From Dechloromonas sp. (GTDB taxonomy: Bacteria; Pseudomonadota; Gammaproteobacteria; Burkholderiales; Rhodocyclaceae): 44,988 nt of DNA. The position numbers were made by a program, and so were the translations under genes. Below, piece after piece: positions 25,792 to 34,546 of the stretch. The notes under the pieces are model-generated. The model searched no databases. It saw nothing but the letters and a program-made list of their open reading frames with translations, and was not told where the DNA came from. Numbering within the stretch: position 1 is the stretch's first letter; each line of letters starts with the position of its first letter. The stretch covers positions 1-44,988 of the forward strand of contig JAFLDQ010000008.1 of NCBI GenBank assembly GCA_017302355.1. Reading direction: 5' to 3'.

Positions 25792-26530
25792 CGCGGTCGG
25801 CGTCATCGCGCAGGTCGGTCATCCCGAGCTTGTCGTAGGCGAGGATCAGGATGAAGGTCGCTTCCTCGACAGCGGGCGCCGTCGGATAGGTCTTGATCGC
25901 ATACTGCGCCCGGTTGGCGGCGGCGATGAAGGCGCCGCGATTGATGTAATAGCGCGCGACATGGACCTCATGCCATGCCAGCGCATTGACCAGGTAATTC
26001 ATCCGCTGGATGGCGTCGGGGGTGTATTTGCTTTCCGGGAAGCGGGTGGCCAGTTCGCGGAAGGCGTCGAATGCTTCGCGTGCCGACTTCGGGTCGCGCT
26101 CGGTCGGATCCTGCGTGCTGATATAGGGCGCATAGCCCAGATCCTCGTTGAAGCTGACCAGGCCCTTCAGGTAGTAGGCATAGTCGACCGCCGGATGATT
26201 GGGGTGCAGCTTGATGAAACGGTCGCTGGCGGCGATCGCCGAGCCCGCCTCGCCCGCCTTCCAGTACACGTAGCCCAGTTCGAGCTGGGCCTGCTGGGCA
26301 TAACGCCCGTACGGATAACGCGCCTCGAGCTTTTCGTAGTACTTGGCCGCCTTGTCCCAGGCGCCGCTGCTTTGCGCATCCTTGGCCTCGGCGTACAGTT
26401 TGTTGGCCGACCAGCCGGCGGTTTCGTCCTTGTCGCCGGAAAGAATGCCGCAACCGGCGATGACGCTGGCGATCAGGAGCGCGGTCGCCAGACGGAGAAA
26501 GGTGGGGAATGCGGGTAAACTTCGCATCAT
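25712..26530 (-). CDS. bamD: Outer membrane assembly lipoprotein BamD
   Basis: A 272-residue lipoprotein of the BAM complex, which inserts beta-barrel proteins into the outer membrane. The signal peptide ends in a lipobox IAGC (Cys27). Five tetratricopeptide units follow, starting AGWSANKLYAEAKDAQSSG and AAKYYEKLEARYPYGRYAQQAQLELGY, with the conserved LVSFNEDLGYAPY region. The double Met start lies at 26525-26530, so its first codon overlaps the rluD start codon head-to-head. This divergent bamD/rluD order is common in beta- and gammaproteobacteria. Essential in most species. Confidence 0.96.
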   Translation of the reverse strand: MMRSLPAFPTFLRLATALLIASVIAGCGILSGDKDETAGWSANKLYAEAKDAQSSGAWDKAAKYYEKLEARYPYGRYAQQAQLELGYVYWKAGEAGSAIAASDRFIKLHPNHPAVDYAYYLKGLVSFNEDLGYAPYISTQDPTERDPKSAREAFDAFRELATRFPESKYTPDAIQRMNYLVNALAWHEVHVARYYINRGAFIAAANRAQYAIKTYPTAPAVEEATFILILAYDKLGMTDLRDDADRVMRKNFPDSEFYKTGLVDKKKWWHLW

Positions 26531-27485
26531 GAACGATCCTTTGGAAGACCCCGCCGATTATAGCCGAACTCCGTCCGATCAATCCCGGGTTCCGGATCGT
26601 TGCGCCGGGTGGCGTCTCGATCAGGTGCTCGCCGAAGTGCTGCCGCAGCATTCGCGCAATCGCCTGCAGACCTGGGTGCGCGAAGGGCGCGTGGCGGTGA
26701 GCGGGCGCATCGAGACGCAGCCGAAGCACAAGCTGCTGGGTGGCGAAATCCTGATCCTCAGCGAGCCGCCGGGGATCAGGGAACTTGCCGGGCAGCCCGA
26801 GGACATCCCGCTCGCCATCGTCTTCGAGGACGAAGCGCTGCTGGTCATCGACAAGCCGCCCGGCCTGGTCGTGCACCCGGGGAGCGGCAACTGGAGCGGC
26901 ACCCTGATGAACGCCCTGCTCCATCATGTGCCGGCGATCGCCGAGGTGCCGCGCGCCGGCATCGTGCATCGCCTGGACAAGGATACCAGCGGGCTGCTGG
27001 TGGTCGCCAAGACGCTCGCCGCCCAGACCGGCCTGGTGCGCCAGTTGCAGGCGCGCAGCGTGAAGCGCCAGTATCTGGCGGTCGTCTGTGGCGTCGTGCG
27101 CCGCGATGCGACGATCGCGGCGCCAGTGGGGCGGCATCCGGTGCACCGGACGAAAATGGCGGTGGTTCCGGAAACCCGCGGCGGGAAGGCGGCGACAACC
27201 CACTTCCGCGTCCTCGAGCAGTTCGCCCGCTGCGCGCTGGTCGAATGCTCGCTGGAAACCGGGCGCACCCACCAGATCCGCGTGCACATGGCGTCGATCA
27301 GGCATCCGCTGCTCGGCGATCCAGTCTATGGCAAGCCCGATCCACGTCTGCCGGCGTTTTCCCGGCAGGCCCTGCATGCGACCCGCCTGGCCCTGCTGCA
27401 TCCGGTCAGCGGGCGGATGCGGCAGTGGGAGGCGCCGCCGCCAGCGGACATGAGCGCATTGCTGGAAGTGCTGCGCGGTGGGTGA
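26529..27485 (+). CDS. rluD: 23S rRNA pseudouridine synthase RluD
   Basis: A 318-residue pseudouridine synthase that modifies helix 69 of 23S rRNA. An N-terminal S4 RNA-binding domain (RLDQVLAEVLPQHSRNRLQTWVREGRV) is followed by the catalytic domain with HRLDKDTSGLLVVAK (catalytic Asp150) and the RTHQIRVHMASI block. The ATG at 26529 overlaps the divergent bamD start, so each promoter must lie inside the other gene. pgeF begins at 27478, overlapping the rluD end by eight bases; that pair is a conserved operon. Confidence 0.95.
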   Translation: MNDPLEDPADYSRTPSDQSRVPDRCAGWRLDQVLAEVLPQHSRNRLQTWVREGRVAVSGRIETQPKHKLLGGEILILSEPPGIRELAGQPEDIPLAIVFEDEALLVIDKPPGLVVHPGSGNWSGTLMNALLHHVPAIAEVPRAGIVHRLDKDTSGLLVVAKTLAAQTGLVRQLQARSVKRQYLAVVCGVVRRDATIAAPVGRHPVHRTKMAVVPETRGGKAATTHFRVLEQFARCALVECSLETGRTHQIRVHMASIRHPLLGDPVYGKPDPRLPAFSRQALHATRLALLHPVSGRMRQWEAPPPADMSALLEVLRGG

Positions 27486-28209
27486 AGCCTTCGTTCCCGA
27501 CTGGGCGGCGCCGGCCAATGTCAAGGCCCTGCAGACGACGCGCAACGGGGGCGTCAGCAAGATGCCATGGGCGAGTTTCAACCTTGGCGATCATGTCGGC
27601 GACGATCCGGCCGCCGTTGCGGCGAATCGCCGGGCGCTGCGCGAGGCATTGCCCGGCGAACCGCGCTGGCTCACGCAGGTGCACGGCATCGTTGCGGTCG
27701 ACGCCGACAGGAAGCCGAAAACCGGCGAGGCCGACGCGGCGTTTGCACGCCGGCCGGGAACGGTGTGCGCGGTGATGACTGCCGATTGCCTGCCGGTGCT
27801 GCTGTGCGATCGCCGGGGCTCGGTGGTCGCTGCCGCGCATGCCGGCTGGCGTGGGCTGCTGGACGGTGTCCTGGAGAGCGTGGTGGCGGCGATGGCGGCG
27901 GCTCCCGGGGAACTGCTGGCGTGGCTGGGCCCGGCAATCGGCCCGCGCTGTTTCGAGGTTGGGAGCGAAGTGCGCGCCGCCTTTGTCGCGCGGAATCCTT
28001 CGGCCGGAGCCGCGTTTGTGGCGACCGGACAGGACAAATGGCTGTGCGACATCTACCTGCTGGCGCGGCAGCGTCTGGAGCAGGCGGGGATCGGCGCGAT
28101 CAGCGGCGGCGGCGCGTGCACCTTCAGCGAGTCCGAGCGCTACTTTTCCTATCGCCGCGAGCGCACGACCGGAAGGATGGCGAGTCTGATCTGGCTGGAC
28201 AGTGTATGA
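27478..28209 (+). CDS. pgeF: Purine nucleoside phosphorylase / laccase-domain protein (YfiH family)
   Basis: A 243-residue protein of the YfiH/DUF152 family, characterised as purine nucleoside phosphorylases and as PgeF peptidoglycan-editing factor; older names call them polyphenol oxidases. Zinc ligands fit QVHG, TADCLPVLL and HAGWRG, with a further Cys in GPRCFEVG. The start is a GTG at 27478 inside the end of rluD. All metal-binding residues are present. Confidence 0.92.
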   Translation: MGEAFVPDWAAPANVKALQTTRNGGVSKMPWASFNLGDHVGDDPAAVAANRRALREALPGEPRWLTQVHGIVAVDADRKPKTGEADAAFARRPGTVCAVMTADCLPVLLCDRRGSVVAAAHAGWRGLLDGVLESVVAAMAAAPGELLAWLGPAIGPRCFEVGSEVRAAFVARNPSAGAAFVATGQDKWLCDIYLLARQRLEQAGIGAISGGGACTFSESERYFSYRRERTTGRMASLIWLDSV

Positions 28210-28243
28210 TCCGCGCCTTTCTCAGGATCGGATCTGGTTGCCC

Positions 28244-29011
28244 GTGAGCACTCTTGCCTGGATCATCGCCGTTGCACTGGCCGGTGGCGTGTTGAGCGTC
28301 GTGGTGGCGGCGGCAGTGACTCTCGCGGCCGGCACGCAGCGGGTCCATGTGCTGATTTCCTACGCCATCGGCGCGCTGCTGGGCGCGGCATTCCTGGAAA
28401 TCCTGCCGCATGCGTTCGAGCACGGCGACCCGCAGCGCATGGCGGCAACCGTCCTGTTCGGGATTCTCGCCTTCTTCCTGCTGGAAAAGCTGGTCCTGTG
28501 GCGGCACTGCCATCACGATCATTGCGAGGCGCACGATGCCCGCGCCCCCGTCCATGATCACGGGCGCTCGGGAATGCTGATCCTGGTCGGCGACACCTTC
28601 CACAACTTCGTCGACGGCATCCTGATCGCCGCCGCATTTCTGGAAAGCAGGGAACTCGGGATCGTCACCGCGCTGGCCATCATCGCCCACGAGATTCCCC
28701 AGGAGGTCGGCGACTTCCTCATCCTGCTGCATTCCGGCTACAGCCGCGCCCGCGCGCTCGCCTTCAACCTGCTGTCGAGCCTGGCGACGCTGGTCGGTGC
28801 GATGCTCGCCTACTTCGCCCTGTCGCAACTGACCGCGTGGATCCCCTCGCTGCTGGGTCTGGCGGCGGCGAGCATGATCTACGTCGCCGTGGCCGACCTG
28901 ATTCCCGGACTGCACAAGCGGACCGAACTGAAGGCGACGGTGCAGCAGATCCTACTGATCGGGCTTGGCATCGCCTCGATCGTTGTCGCCCGCCTGGTCG
29001 CCGGCGACTAG
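28244..29011 (+). CDS. ZIP-family divalent metal transporter
   Basis: About 255 residues with eight hydrophobic segments. A His-rich cytoplasmic loop (WRHCHHDHCEAHDARAPVHDHG) lies between segments 3 and 4. The family metal-site motifs are HNFVDGILIAAAF in segment 4 and HEIPQEVGDFLILLHSG in segment 5. It probably imports zinc or iron across the inner membrane. The GTG at 28244 is preferred; an ATG at 28202 would overlap the end of pgeF. Its 3' end overlaps a small reverse-strand gene by 60 bases. Confidence 0.9.
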   Translation: MSTLAWIIAVALAGGVLSVVVAAAVTLAAGTQRVHVLISYAIGALLGAAFLEILPHAFEHGDPQRMAATVLFGILAFFLLEKLVLWRHCHHDHCEAHDARAPVHDHGRSGMLILVGDTFHNFVDGILIAAAFLESRELGIVTALAIIAHEIPQEVGDFLILLHSGYSRARALAFNLLSSLATLVGAMLAYFALSQLTAWIPSLLGLAAASMIYVAVADLIPGLHKRTELKATVQQILLIGLGIASIVVARLVAGD

Positions 29012-29182
29012 CTCCTGCTGGCGCCGGCGCTGGCGGCGACCCTTGCTGCCAGCGATCCAGAGCAGCAACCCGCAGGGCAGCAGGCCATAGAACAGGAAGG
29101 AGACGATTGCGGAGAAGACCGTCGGCTCGTTCACCGCGACGAGGACGGTCACGTAAAGCCAGCCGATGGCGACGATGTACAT
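28952..29182 (-). CDS. Small conserved two-helix membrane protein
   Basis: A 76-residue protein beginning MYIVAIGWLYVTVLVAV, with a second hydrophobic segment (FSAIVSFLFYGLLPCGLLLWIAG) and a positively charged tail (KGRRQRRRQQ). Similar short proteins with an NEPTV or TEPTV loop between the helices are found in betaproteobacteria, and this one has NEPTV. Function unknown. It is divergent from phaC and its last 60 bases overlap the end of the convergent ZIP gene. Confidence 0.7.
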   Translation of the reverse strand: MYIVAIGWLYVTVLVAVNEPTVFSAIVSFLFYGLLPCGLLLWIAGSKGRRQRRRQQELVAGDQAGDNDRGDAKPDQ

Positions 29183-29207
29183 GCGGACGATTATGCATGC
29201 AAATCCA

Positions 29208-29236
29208 TTGACAGCGCTCTGGCTGGTATGGAGAAT
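29208..29236 (+). promoter_or_regulatory. Sigma-70 promoter of phaC
   Basis: A consensus -35 TTGACA (29208-29213) and a -10 GAGAAT (29231-29236) are separated by 17 bases. Transcription would start near 29243, leaving a leader of about 37 bases before the ATG at 29280. Confidence 0.6.
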
Positions 29237-29279
29237 CCAAACGCTGGACCCCGATCAATCTACAGGGAAAAAACTGACC

Positions 29280-31010
29280 ATGGCGCAAGAGGGATCTGAC
29301 ACCAGCGACGCTTTCACGGGTTCGCCCCTGCGGTTCATGCAGGCCGGTCAGGATATGGCGCAGCAGTTCATGGCCTTCATCGGCCAGGCCGGAAATCCGG
29401 GGGCAGGCGTTCCGCCGGTTGTCGACCCGCAGGCGTTGATCGCGCTGCAGAAGCAGTTCATGGACCAGCAGATCTCCCTGTGGCGGTCGCTGCTGACCCG
29501 CCAGCCAGGCGAGCCGGAGACGTTCAAGGTCGCGGCCGATGCCGGCGACCGCCGCTTTGCGGCGCCCGAATGGCGCGCAAGTCCGGTCTTCGACTACCTG
29601 CATCAGGCCTACCTGCTCAACTCGAAATTCCTGAAGGATCTGGTCGAGTTGATCCCGGCGAGCGACGACAAGGCGCGCAACCGCATGCGTTTCCTGGCGC
29701 GCCAGATCGTCGACGCCATGGCGCCCTCCAATTACGCCGCGACCAATCCGGAATTCATCAAGGTGGCGCTGGAAAGCGAGGGCCGGAGCATCACCGACGG
29801 AATCAACAATCTGATCGGGGATTTCGGGAAAGGCCGCATTTCGATGACCGACGAATCGGTCTTCGAAATCGGTCGCAACATCGCGACGACCGAAGGCGCC
29901 GTGGTGTACGAGAACGACGTGATGCAGTTGATCCAGTACGCGCCGCTGACGCCGGAAGCCGGCGCGTTGCCGCTGGTGGTCGTGCCGCCGTGCATCAACA
30001 AGTTCTACATCATGGATCTGCAGCCCGACAACTCGCTGATCCGCTTCATGGTCGACCAGGGCAACACGGTCTTTCTGGTTTCCTGGCGCAATCCCCAGGA
30101 AGAGCATGGCCACCTGACCTGGGACGATTACCTCGAACGAGGGCCGATTGCCGCACTGCGCGTGGCGCGGGAGATCTGCCAGGCAGGGCAGGTCAATACG
30201 CTGGGATTCTGCGTCGGCGGGACGATCCTGACTTCGGCCCTGTCAGTGCTCAAGGGCCGGGGTGAAGACGTCGCCGCATCGCTGACCCTGATGACGACGC
30301 TCCTCGATTTTTCCGACACCGGCGAGATCGGCCTGTTCATCGACGCCAATGCCCTGGCCGCGCGCGAGTCGGCCATCGGTAAGGGCGGCCTGCTGCCGGC
30401 GCGCGACCTGCAGAGCACTTTCTCCTTCCTGCGGGCCAACGACCTGGTCTGGAACTATGTCGCCGGCAACTACCTGAAAGGGCAGAAGCCGCAGGCCTTC
30501 GATCTGCTCTACTGGAATTCGGATTCGACCAATCTGCCGGGGCCGTTCGCCTGCTGGTACATGCGCAACCTCTACCTCGACAACAGCCTGCGCGTCCCCG
30601 GCAAGCTGGAGATGTGCGGTCAGCGCATCGATCTGGGTGCACTGGCGATGCCGGTCTACGTGCTGGCAACGCGTGAGGACCATATCGTTCCGTGGAAGTC
30701 GGCGTACGAGACGACGCGGATTCTCGGGGGCGAGGCGCGCTTCGTCCTGGGCGCTTCCGGCCATATCGCCGGCGCCATCAATCCGGCGAGCAAGAACAAG
30801 CGCAACTACTGGGTCAATGACGACGTGAAAATCGATGCCGAAGGCTGGTTGACCGCGGCAGAGGAGCGGCCGGGCAGCTGGTGGACCGACTGGGCCGCCT
30901 GGCTCAAACCGCATGCCGGCGAGTCACGGGCGGCGCGTCGGCCAGGGAATGCCAAGTACAAGCCGATCGAGCCGGCGCCCGGCCGCTACGTGCGTCAACG
31001 GGCGGTGTGA
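29280..31010 (+). CDS. phaC: Class I polyhydroxyalkanoate synthase
   Basis: A 576-residue polymerase that builds PHA from (R)-3-hydroxyacyl-CoA at the granule surface. The length and the absence of PhaE/PhaR-type subunits fit class I. The lipase-like box GFCVGG holds the catalytic Cys311. Asp467 (REDHIVPW) and His495 (ASGHIAG) complete the triad. The ATG at 29280 (MAQEGSDTSDAF) is chosen because a strong promoter and leader lie just upstream, although the frame stays open further up. It heads a forward cluster with a phaB remnant, phaB and phaR. Confidence 0.97.
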   Translation: MAQEGSDTSDAFTGSPLRFMQAGQDMAQQFMAFIGQAGNPGAGVPPVVDPQALIALQKQFMDQQISLWRSLLTRQPGEPETFKVAADAGDRRFAAPEWRASPVFDYLHQAYLLNSKFLKDLVELIPASDDKARNRMRFLARQIVDAMAPSNYAATNPEFIKVALESEGRSITDGINNLIGDFGKGRISMTDESVFEIGRNIATTEGAVVYENDVMQLIQYAPLTPEAGALPLVVVPPCINKFYIMDLQPDNSLIRFMVDQGNTVFLVSWRNPQEEHGHLTWDDYLERGPIAALRVAREICQAGQVNTLGFCVGGTILTSALSVLKGRGEDVAASLTLMTTLLDFSDTGEIGLFIDANALAARESAIGKGGLLPARDLQSTFSFLRANDLVWNYVAGNYLKGQKPQAFDLLYWNSDSTNLPGPFACWYMRNLYLDNSLRVPGKLEMCGQRIDLGALAMPVYVLATREDHIVPWKSAYETTRILGGEARFVLGASGHIAGAINPASKNKRNYWVNDDVKIDAEGWLTAAEERPGSWWTDWAAWLKPHAGESRAARRPGNAKYKPIEPAPGRYVRQRAV

Positions 31011-31037
31011 AAGGATGCTTCCGAGGAGGGGGAGACA

Positions 31038-31157
31038 ATGTCAGGATCTGCGCTGGTGACCGGGGGCATGCGCGCCCAGGGCTTCGCTTTCGAGGCCCAT
31101 GCCCGTGACCTCACCGGTGCCAAGATTTCCATCAACGGCGGCCAGCACATGGACTGA
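31038..31157 (+). pseudogene. Internally deleted phaB remnant, 39 codons
   Basis: A short open frame with a strong ribosome binding site (GGAGGGGGAGA) reads MSGSALVTGGMRAQG and then HARDLTGAKISINGGQHMD before a TGA. The first ten residues match the N-terminus of acetoacetyl-CoA reductases (ALVTGGMGG). The last fifteen match their C-terminus (TGATLSINGGQHM). About 200 residues in between are missing, yet the frame is kept. I read it as a second phaB copy that lost its middle by an in-frame deletion. It lies 27 bases after phaC and 51 before the intact phaB. Confidence 0.75.
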
Positions 31158-31208
31158 CCGGCGTGTTTTTTTACCCGCTGTAAACATCAACAACAGGAAG
31201 GAAGAACT

Positions 31209-31952
31209 ATGACACAACGTGTTGCACTCGTTACAGGCGCCATGGGCGGTCTGGGAACCGCGATCTGTCAGGAACTGACCAAGGCCGGTCACAAGGTGGT
31301 TGCCTCGTATCACCCGCAGTTCGACAACAAGGAAGAGTGGCTGAAGGAAATGGCCGCCGCGGGCTTCAACGACTTCGTCTGCGTCGCCGGTGACATTTCC
31401 TCCTGGGACGACTGCGTGAGGATGGTGGCGGAAGCCGAAGCATCAGCCGGCCCGGTCGATATTCTGGTCAACAACGCGGGCATCACCCGTGACCGCATGT
31501 TCGCCAAGATGGAACGCGATGGCTGGGATGCCGTCATCGGCACCAACCTGACCTCGCTGTTCAACATGACCAAGCAGGTCTCGGCCAAGATGGCCGAGCG
31601 CGGCTGGGGCCGCATCATCAACATCTCCTCGGTCAACGGCCTCAAGGGCCAGGCCGGCCAGACCAACTACTCGGCCGCCAAGGCGGGCGTCATCGGCTTC
31701 AGCAAGGCGCTGGCTGCCGAACTGGCGTCCAAGGGCGTCACCGTCAATGCCATCTGCCCGGGCTACGTCGCCACCAAGATGGTCATGGCGATCAAGCCGG
31801 AAATCCTGCAGACCATCATCGATGGCGTGCCGATGAAGCGTCTGGCCAAGCCGGAAGAGATCGGCGGCGCCTGCGTCTATCTGGCCTCCGAACTCGCCGG
31901 CTTCATGACCGGCGCCACGATGAACCTGAACGGCGGCCTGTACTACCAGTAA
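31209..31952 (+). CDS. phaB: Acetoacetyl-CoA reductase
   Basis: A 247-residue NADPH-dependent short-chain dehydrogenase that makes (R)-3-hydroxybutyryl-CoA for PhaC. The cofactor motif is TGAMGGLG (residues 9-16). INISSVNG with catalytic Ser, NYSAAKAG with catalytic Tyr and Lys, and a C-terminal TGATMNLNGGLYYQ follow. An AAGGAAG ribosome binding site precedes the ATG. A strong terminator follows at 31979-32007. Codon choice here looks especially optimal (many CTG, GGC and AAG codons), as expected for a highly expressed gene. Confidence 0.96.
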   Translation: MTQRVALVTGAMGGLGTAICQELTKAGHKVVASYHPQFDNKEEWLKEMAAAGFNDFVCVAGDISSWDDCVRMVAEAEASAGPVDILVNNAGITRDRMFAKMERDGWDAVIGTNLTSLFNMTKQVSAKMAERGWGRIINISSVNGLKGQAGQTNYSAAKAGVIGFSKALAAELASKGVTVNAICPGYVATKMVMAIKPEILQTIIDGVPMKRLAKPEEIGGACVYLASELAGFMTGATMNLNGGLYYQ

Positions 31953-31978
31953 TTGCGGAAATTTTGCGCTGCATCAAG

Positions 31979-32007
31979 AACAGGCGCCTGCGGGCGCCTG
32001 TTTTTTT
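31979..32007 (+). terminator. Strong intrinsic terminator after phaB
   Basis: CAGGCGCC (31981-31988) and GGCGCCTG (31993-32000) form a perfect 8-bp stem with a four-base loop, extended by A/T pairs and followed by seven T. It ends the phaC-phaB transcript before phaR. Confidence 0.92.
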
Positions 32008-32053
32008 GTTCTATAATGTTGCAGTGCACAGGGATTCGTTCGAGGGATGCCGG

Positions 32054-32605
32054 ATGTCCGAGGAAGTACGTCTCATCAAGAAATACCCCAATCGCCGTCT
32101 CTACGACACCAGGACGAGCGCCTACATCACGCTGGGAGACGTCAAGGATCTCGTCCTCAAGTTCGAACCGTTCAAGGTGCTCGACGCCAAGAGCGGCGAC
32201 GACCTGACGCGGAGCATCCTGCTGCAGATCATCCTCGAGGAGGAGAGCGGCGGCGTTCCCCTGTTCTCCTGCGAATTGCTGTCCGGTTTCGTCCGCTTCT
32301 ACGGCAGCGCGATGCAGGGGATGCTGGGCAAGTACCTCGAGAACAACATGCGCACCTTCGTCGATTTCCAGCACAGGCTGCAGGAGCAGTCGCGCTCGAT
32401 GTACGGCGACAGCAGCCATCTCCAGGCGGATTTCTGGGCGCAGTTCCTCAATTTCCAGCAACCCGCGATGCAGAGCATGATGACGGCCTACATGGATCAG
32501 TCGAAGAAGATGTTCCAGCAGATGCAGGATCAGCTGCAGAGTCAGACGCGCAACATGTTTACCGGCTTCAAGGCGGGCGCCGTCGCGGACAAGGTCGAGA
32601 AGTAG
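32054..32605 (+). CDS. phaR: PHA synthesis repressor PhaR
   Basis: A 183-residue regulator that binds both DNA and PHA and represses phasin genes until polymer appears. The N-terminal PHB_acc DNA-binding domain (RLIKKYPNRRLYDTRTSAYITLGDV) and the following accumulation-regulatory domain (SILLQIILEEESGGVPLFSCELL) are complete. The C-terminal part is Met/Gln-rich and helical (QQPAMQSMMTAYMDQSKKMFQQMQDQL). The ATG at 32054 lies about 45 bases after the phaB terminator, so it has its own promoter; TATAAT at 32012-32017 is a likely -10 although its -35 is poor. Confidence 0.95.
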   Translation: MSEEVRLIKKYPNRRLYDTRTSAYITLGDVKDLVLKFEPFKVLDAKSGDDLTRSILLQIILEEESGGVPLFSCELLSGFVRFYGSAMQGMLGKYLENNMRTFVDFQHRLQEQSRSMYGDSSHLQADFWAQFLNFQQPAMQSMMTAYMDQSKKMFQQMQDQLQSQTRNMFTGFKAGAVADKVEK

Positions 32606-32656
32606 TTCCCTGTCTCGGTCCGGGGATTGCCGACCGGGCCTGCTTCCGGCCGGCGC

Positions 32657-33469
32657 TCAGGCGGTGACTGACTCCGGCAATCGTTCGCGGATGAGGTTGA
32701 GCAACGGCGCAAACACCTTCGGCGTGCCGGCGATGATGTTGCCGCTGACCAGGTAGCCCGCTTCACCGCGCATGTCGCTGACCAGGCCGCCGGCTTCCGC
32801 GATCAGCAGCGCGCCGGCGGCCATGTCCCACGGGGACAACCCGAATTCCCAGAATCCGTCGTAGCGACCGCAGGCGACATAGGCGAGATCGAGCGCCGCG
32901 GCGCCAGGGCGGCGCAGGCCGGCGGTTTTCCGGGTCAGTTCCTTGAAGATCGCAAGGTAGGTGTCGACGTGGTCGAACATGCGATAGGGGAATCCGGTGC
33001 CGAGCAGCGAATTCTCGAGTCTGGTCCGCCGCGAAACGCGAATCCGGCGGTCGTTCAGGAAGGCGCCTGCTCCCTTGCTGGCGGTAAACAGTTCGTTGCG
33101 GGTGGGATCGAAGACGACCGCCTGTTCGATGCTCGCGCCCCTTGCCAGCGCGATCGAGACGGCGTACTGCGGCAGGCCATGAATGAAGTTGGTGGTGCCG
33201 TCCAGGGGGTCGATGATCCAGCGGTAATCGAGTTCGGCGGAGCCGTTCGCGGCGGTCGCTCCCGACTCCTCTGCTAGAATCCCGTACTGCGGATAAGCGT
33301 CCCGCAACGTTTCGATGATCGCCGCCTCGGCCTTCCGGTCGACCTCGGTCACGAAATCGTGGGTCTGTTTCATTTCCACCTTGAGCAGGTCAAGGTCGTT
33401 GGACGCGCGATTGATGATCTTGCCGGCGCGGAGCGCCGCCTTGACGGCGATGTTCAGGGCTGGATGCAT
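32657..33469 (-). CDS. suhB: Inositol-1-monophosphatase SuhB
   Basis: A 270-residue Mg-dependent phosphatase of the IMPase family, known also as a NusG-like antitermination partner in rRNA transcription. Metal motifs are [19 protein letters not shown] and [15 protein letters not shown]. The ATG at 33469 (MHPALNIAV) matches the family start. It is divergent from trmJ, with 61 bases between, a conserved neighbour pair in proteobacteria. Confidence 0.95.
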   Translation of the reverse strand: MHPALNIAVKAALRAGKIINRASNDLDLLKVEMKQTHDFVTEVDRKAEAAIIETLRDAYPQYGILAEESGATAANGSAELDYRWIIDPLDGTTNFIHGLPQYAVSIALARGASIEQAVVFDPTRNELFTASKGAGAFLNDRRIRVSRRTRLENSLLGTGFPYRMFDHVDTYLAIFKELTRKTAGLRRPGAAALDLAYVACGRYDGFWEFGLSPWDMAAGALLIAEAGGLVSDMRGEAGYLVSGNIIAGTPKVFAPLLNLIRERLPESVTA

Positions 33470-33530
33470 GGCGTAAAGAGCTGGCGGGTGGCGAGGCCGC
33501 CCGATCCATTGGGAAAGACGCGATTTTACT

Positions 33531-34304
33531 ATGAAGCCCGAACTCCTGCTGTCGCGAATCCGTGTCGTCCTGTGTCGCCCGAGCCATCCTGGAAACATCG
33601 GGGCGGTGGCGCGGGCGATGAAGACCATGGGGCTGTCCGATCTGTGCCTGGTCGAGCCGCGGGCGTTTCCCGATCCGCAAGCCGACGCGCGGGCGACTGG
33701 CGCGGTCGACCTGCTGAAATCGGCAAAAATCACCGGATCGCTTCCCGAAGCGCTGGCCGATGCCTTCTTTGTCGTCGCCCTGTCGGCGCGCCGTCGCGAT
33801 CTGGGCCCGCCCAGCGGGCAGCCGCGCGAGATGGCGGCCCGTCTGCTGGCGCAAGCCGAGCACGGTCAGGTGGCGCTGGTGTTCGGCAATGAAACCGTGG
33901 GCCTGACCAATGACGAGATCCGGCAGTGCCATGCGGCGGTGACGATTCCGGCCAACCCGGAGTTCAGTTCGCTGAATCTCGGCGCGGCGGTGCAGGTGAT
34001 GAGTTACGAGATCCGCTTGGCCGCCTTCGCCGGGATGCCGGCAGTGGCTGATGCACCGGCCGCTCCCACGCCGGCGCGACTGGCGACCCACGATGAAGTC
34101 GAGGGCCTCTATGCGCATTTCGAGACGGTGATGACCGAAACGGGGTTTCTCAACCCGGCTGCTCCGGGGCGGCTGCTGCCAAAACTGCGCCGTCTCTTCT
34201 CGCGAACCCGCCTCGAACGCGACGAGATCAACATCCTGCGCGGCATTCTGGCCGCCACCCGGAACCCGACCGGGCATGCCCGGGGAAAGCCGCCCGCGGC
34301 CTGA
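33531..34304 (+). CDS. trmJ: tRNA (cytidine/uridine-2'-O-)-methyltransferase TrmJ
   Basis: A 257-residue SPOUT-class enzyme that 2'-O-methylates position 32 of several tRNAs. The opening [23 protein letters not shown], the knot motifs [14 protein letters not shown] and [22 protein letters not shown], and the C-terminal helical tail with [22 protein letters not shown] are typical. It is divergent from suhB. A GC hairpin (34290-34313) spans its stop codon but lacks a T-run. Confidence 0.95.
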   Translation: MKPELLLSRIRVVLCRPSHPGNIGAVARAMKTMGLSDLCLVEPRAFPDPQADARATGAVDLLKSAKITGSLPEALADAFFVVALSARRRDLGPPSGQPREMAARLLAQAEHGQVALVFGNETVGLTNDEIRQCHAAVTIPANPEFSSLNLGAAVQVMSYEIRLAAFAGMPAVADAPAAPTPARLATHDEVEGLYAHFETVMTETGFLNPAAPGRLLPKLRRLFSRTRLERDEINILRGILAATRNPTGHARGKPPAA

Positions 34305-34411
34305 GGCGGGCGGTGAACGGGCATGCGGTTGCCGCGCGGCGTTGCCCATGACTGTCGTGTGCGGGATGCTCGCACGCCATGGCTGCCTTTGCCGGGGTGT
34401 TGGCGATCAAC

Positions 34412-34435
34412 AAAAACCCCGCTGCGCGAGCGGGG
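34412..34435 (-). terminator. Intrinsic terminator of the hupB-tRNA-Val transcript
   Basis: In the reverse direction CCCCGCT and AGCGGGG form a perfect 7-bp stem with a five-base loop (34417-34435) followed by TTTTT (34416-34412). It lies 26 bases past the tRNA-Val 3' end. Confidence 0.9.
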
Positions 34436-34461
34436 CCGGTGGAAAAGTGGGCCGGATGTCC

Positions 34462-34537
34462 TGGTGGGTGCTGAGGGGTTCGAACCCCCGACATCCAGCT
34501 TGTAAGGCTAGCGCTCTACCAACTGAGCTAAGCACCC
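34462..34537 (-). tRNA. tRNA-Val (anticodon TAC)
   Basis: A complete 76-nt cloverleaf on the reverse strand. The acceptor arm begins GGGTGCT and ends AGCACCC with discriminator A and an encoded CCA (34464-34462). The D arm reads TTAGCTCAGTTGGTAGAGC, the anticodon loop is CTTACAA and the T arm contains GGTTCGAACC. It lies nine bases after the hupB stop and shares its transcript. Confidence 0.97.
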
Positions 34538-34546
34538 GGGGTTCGA

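Noticed and set aside
31158..31208. T-run (seven T) after the phaB remnant as a terminator
   Set aside because: No stable stem precedes the T-run.
34290..34313. CCGCCCGC/GCGGGCGG hairpin as the trmJ terminator
   Set aside because: It spans the stop codon and has no T-run, so it is mentioned only with the gene.
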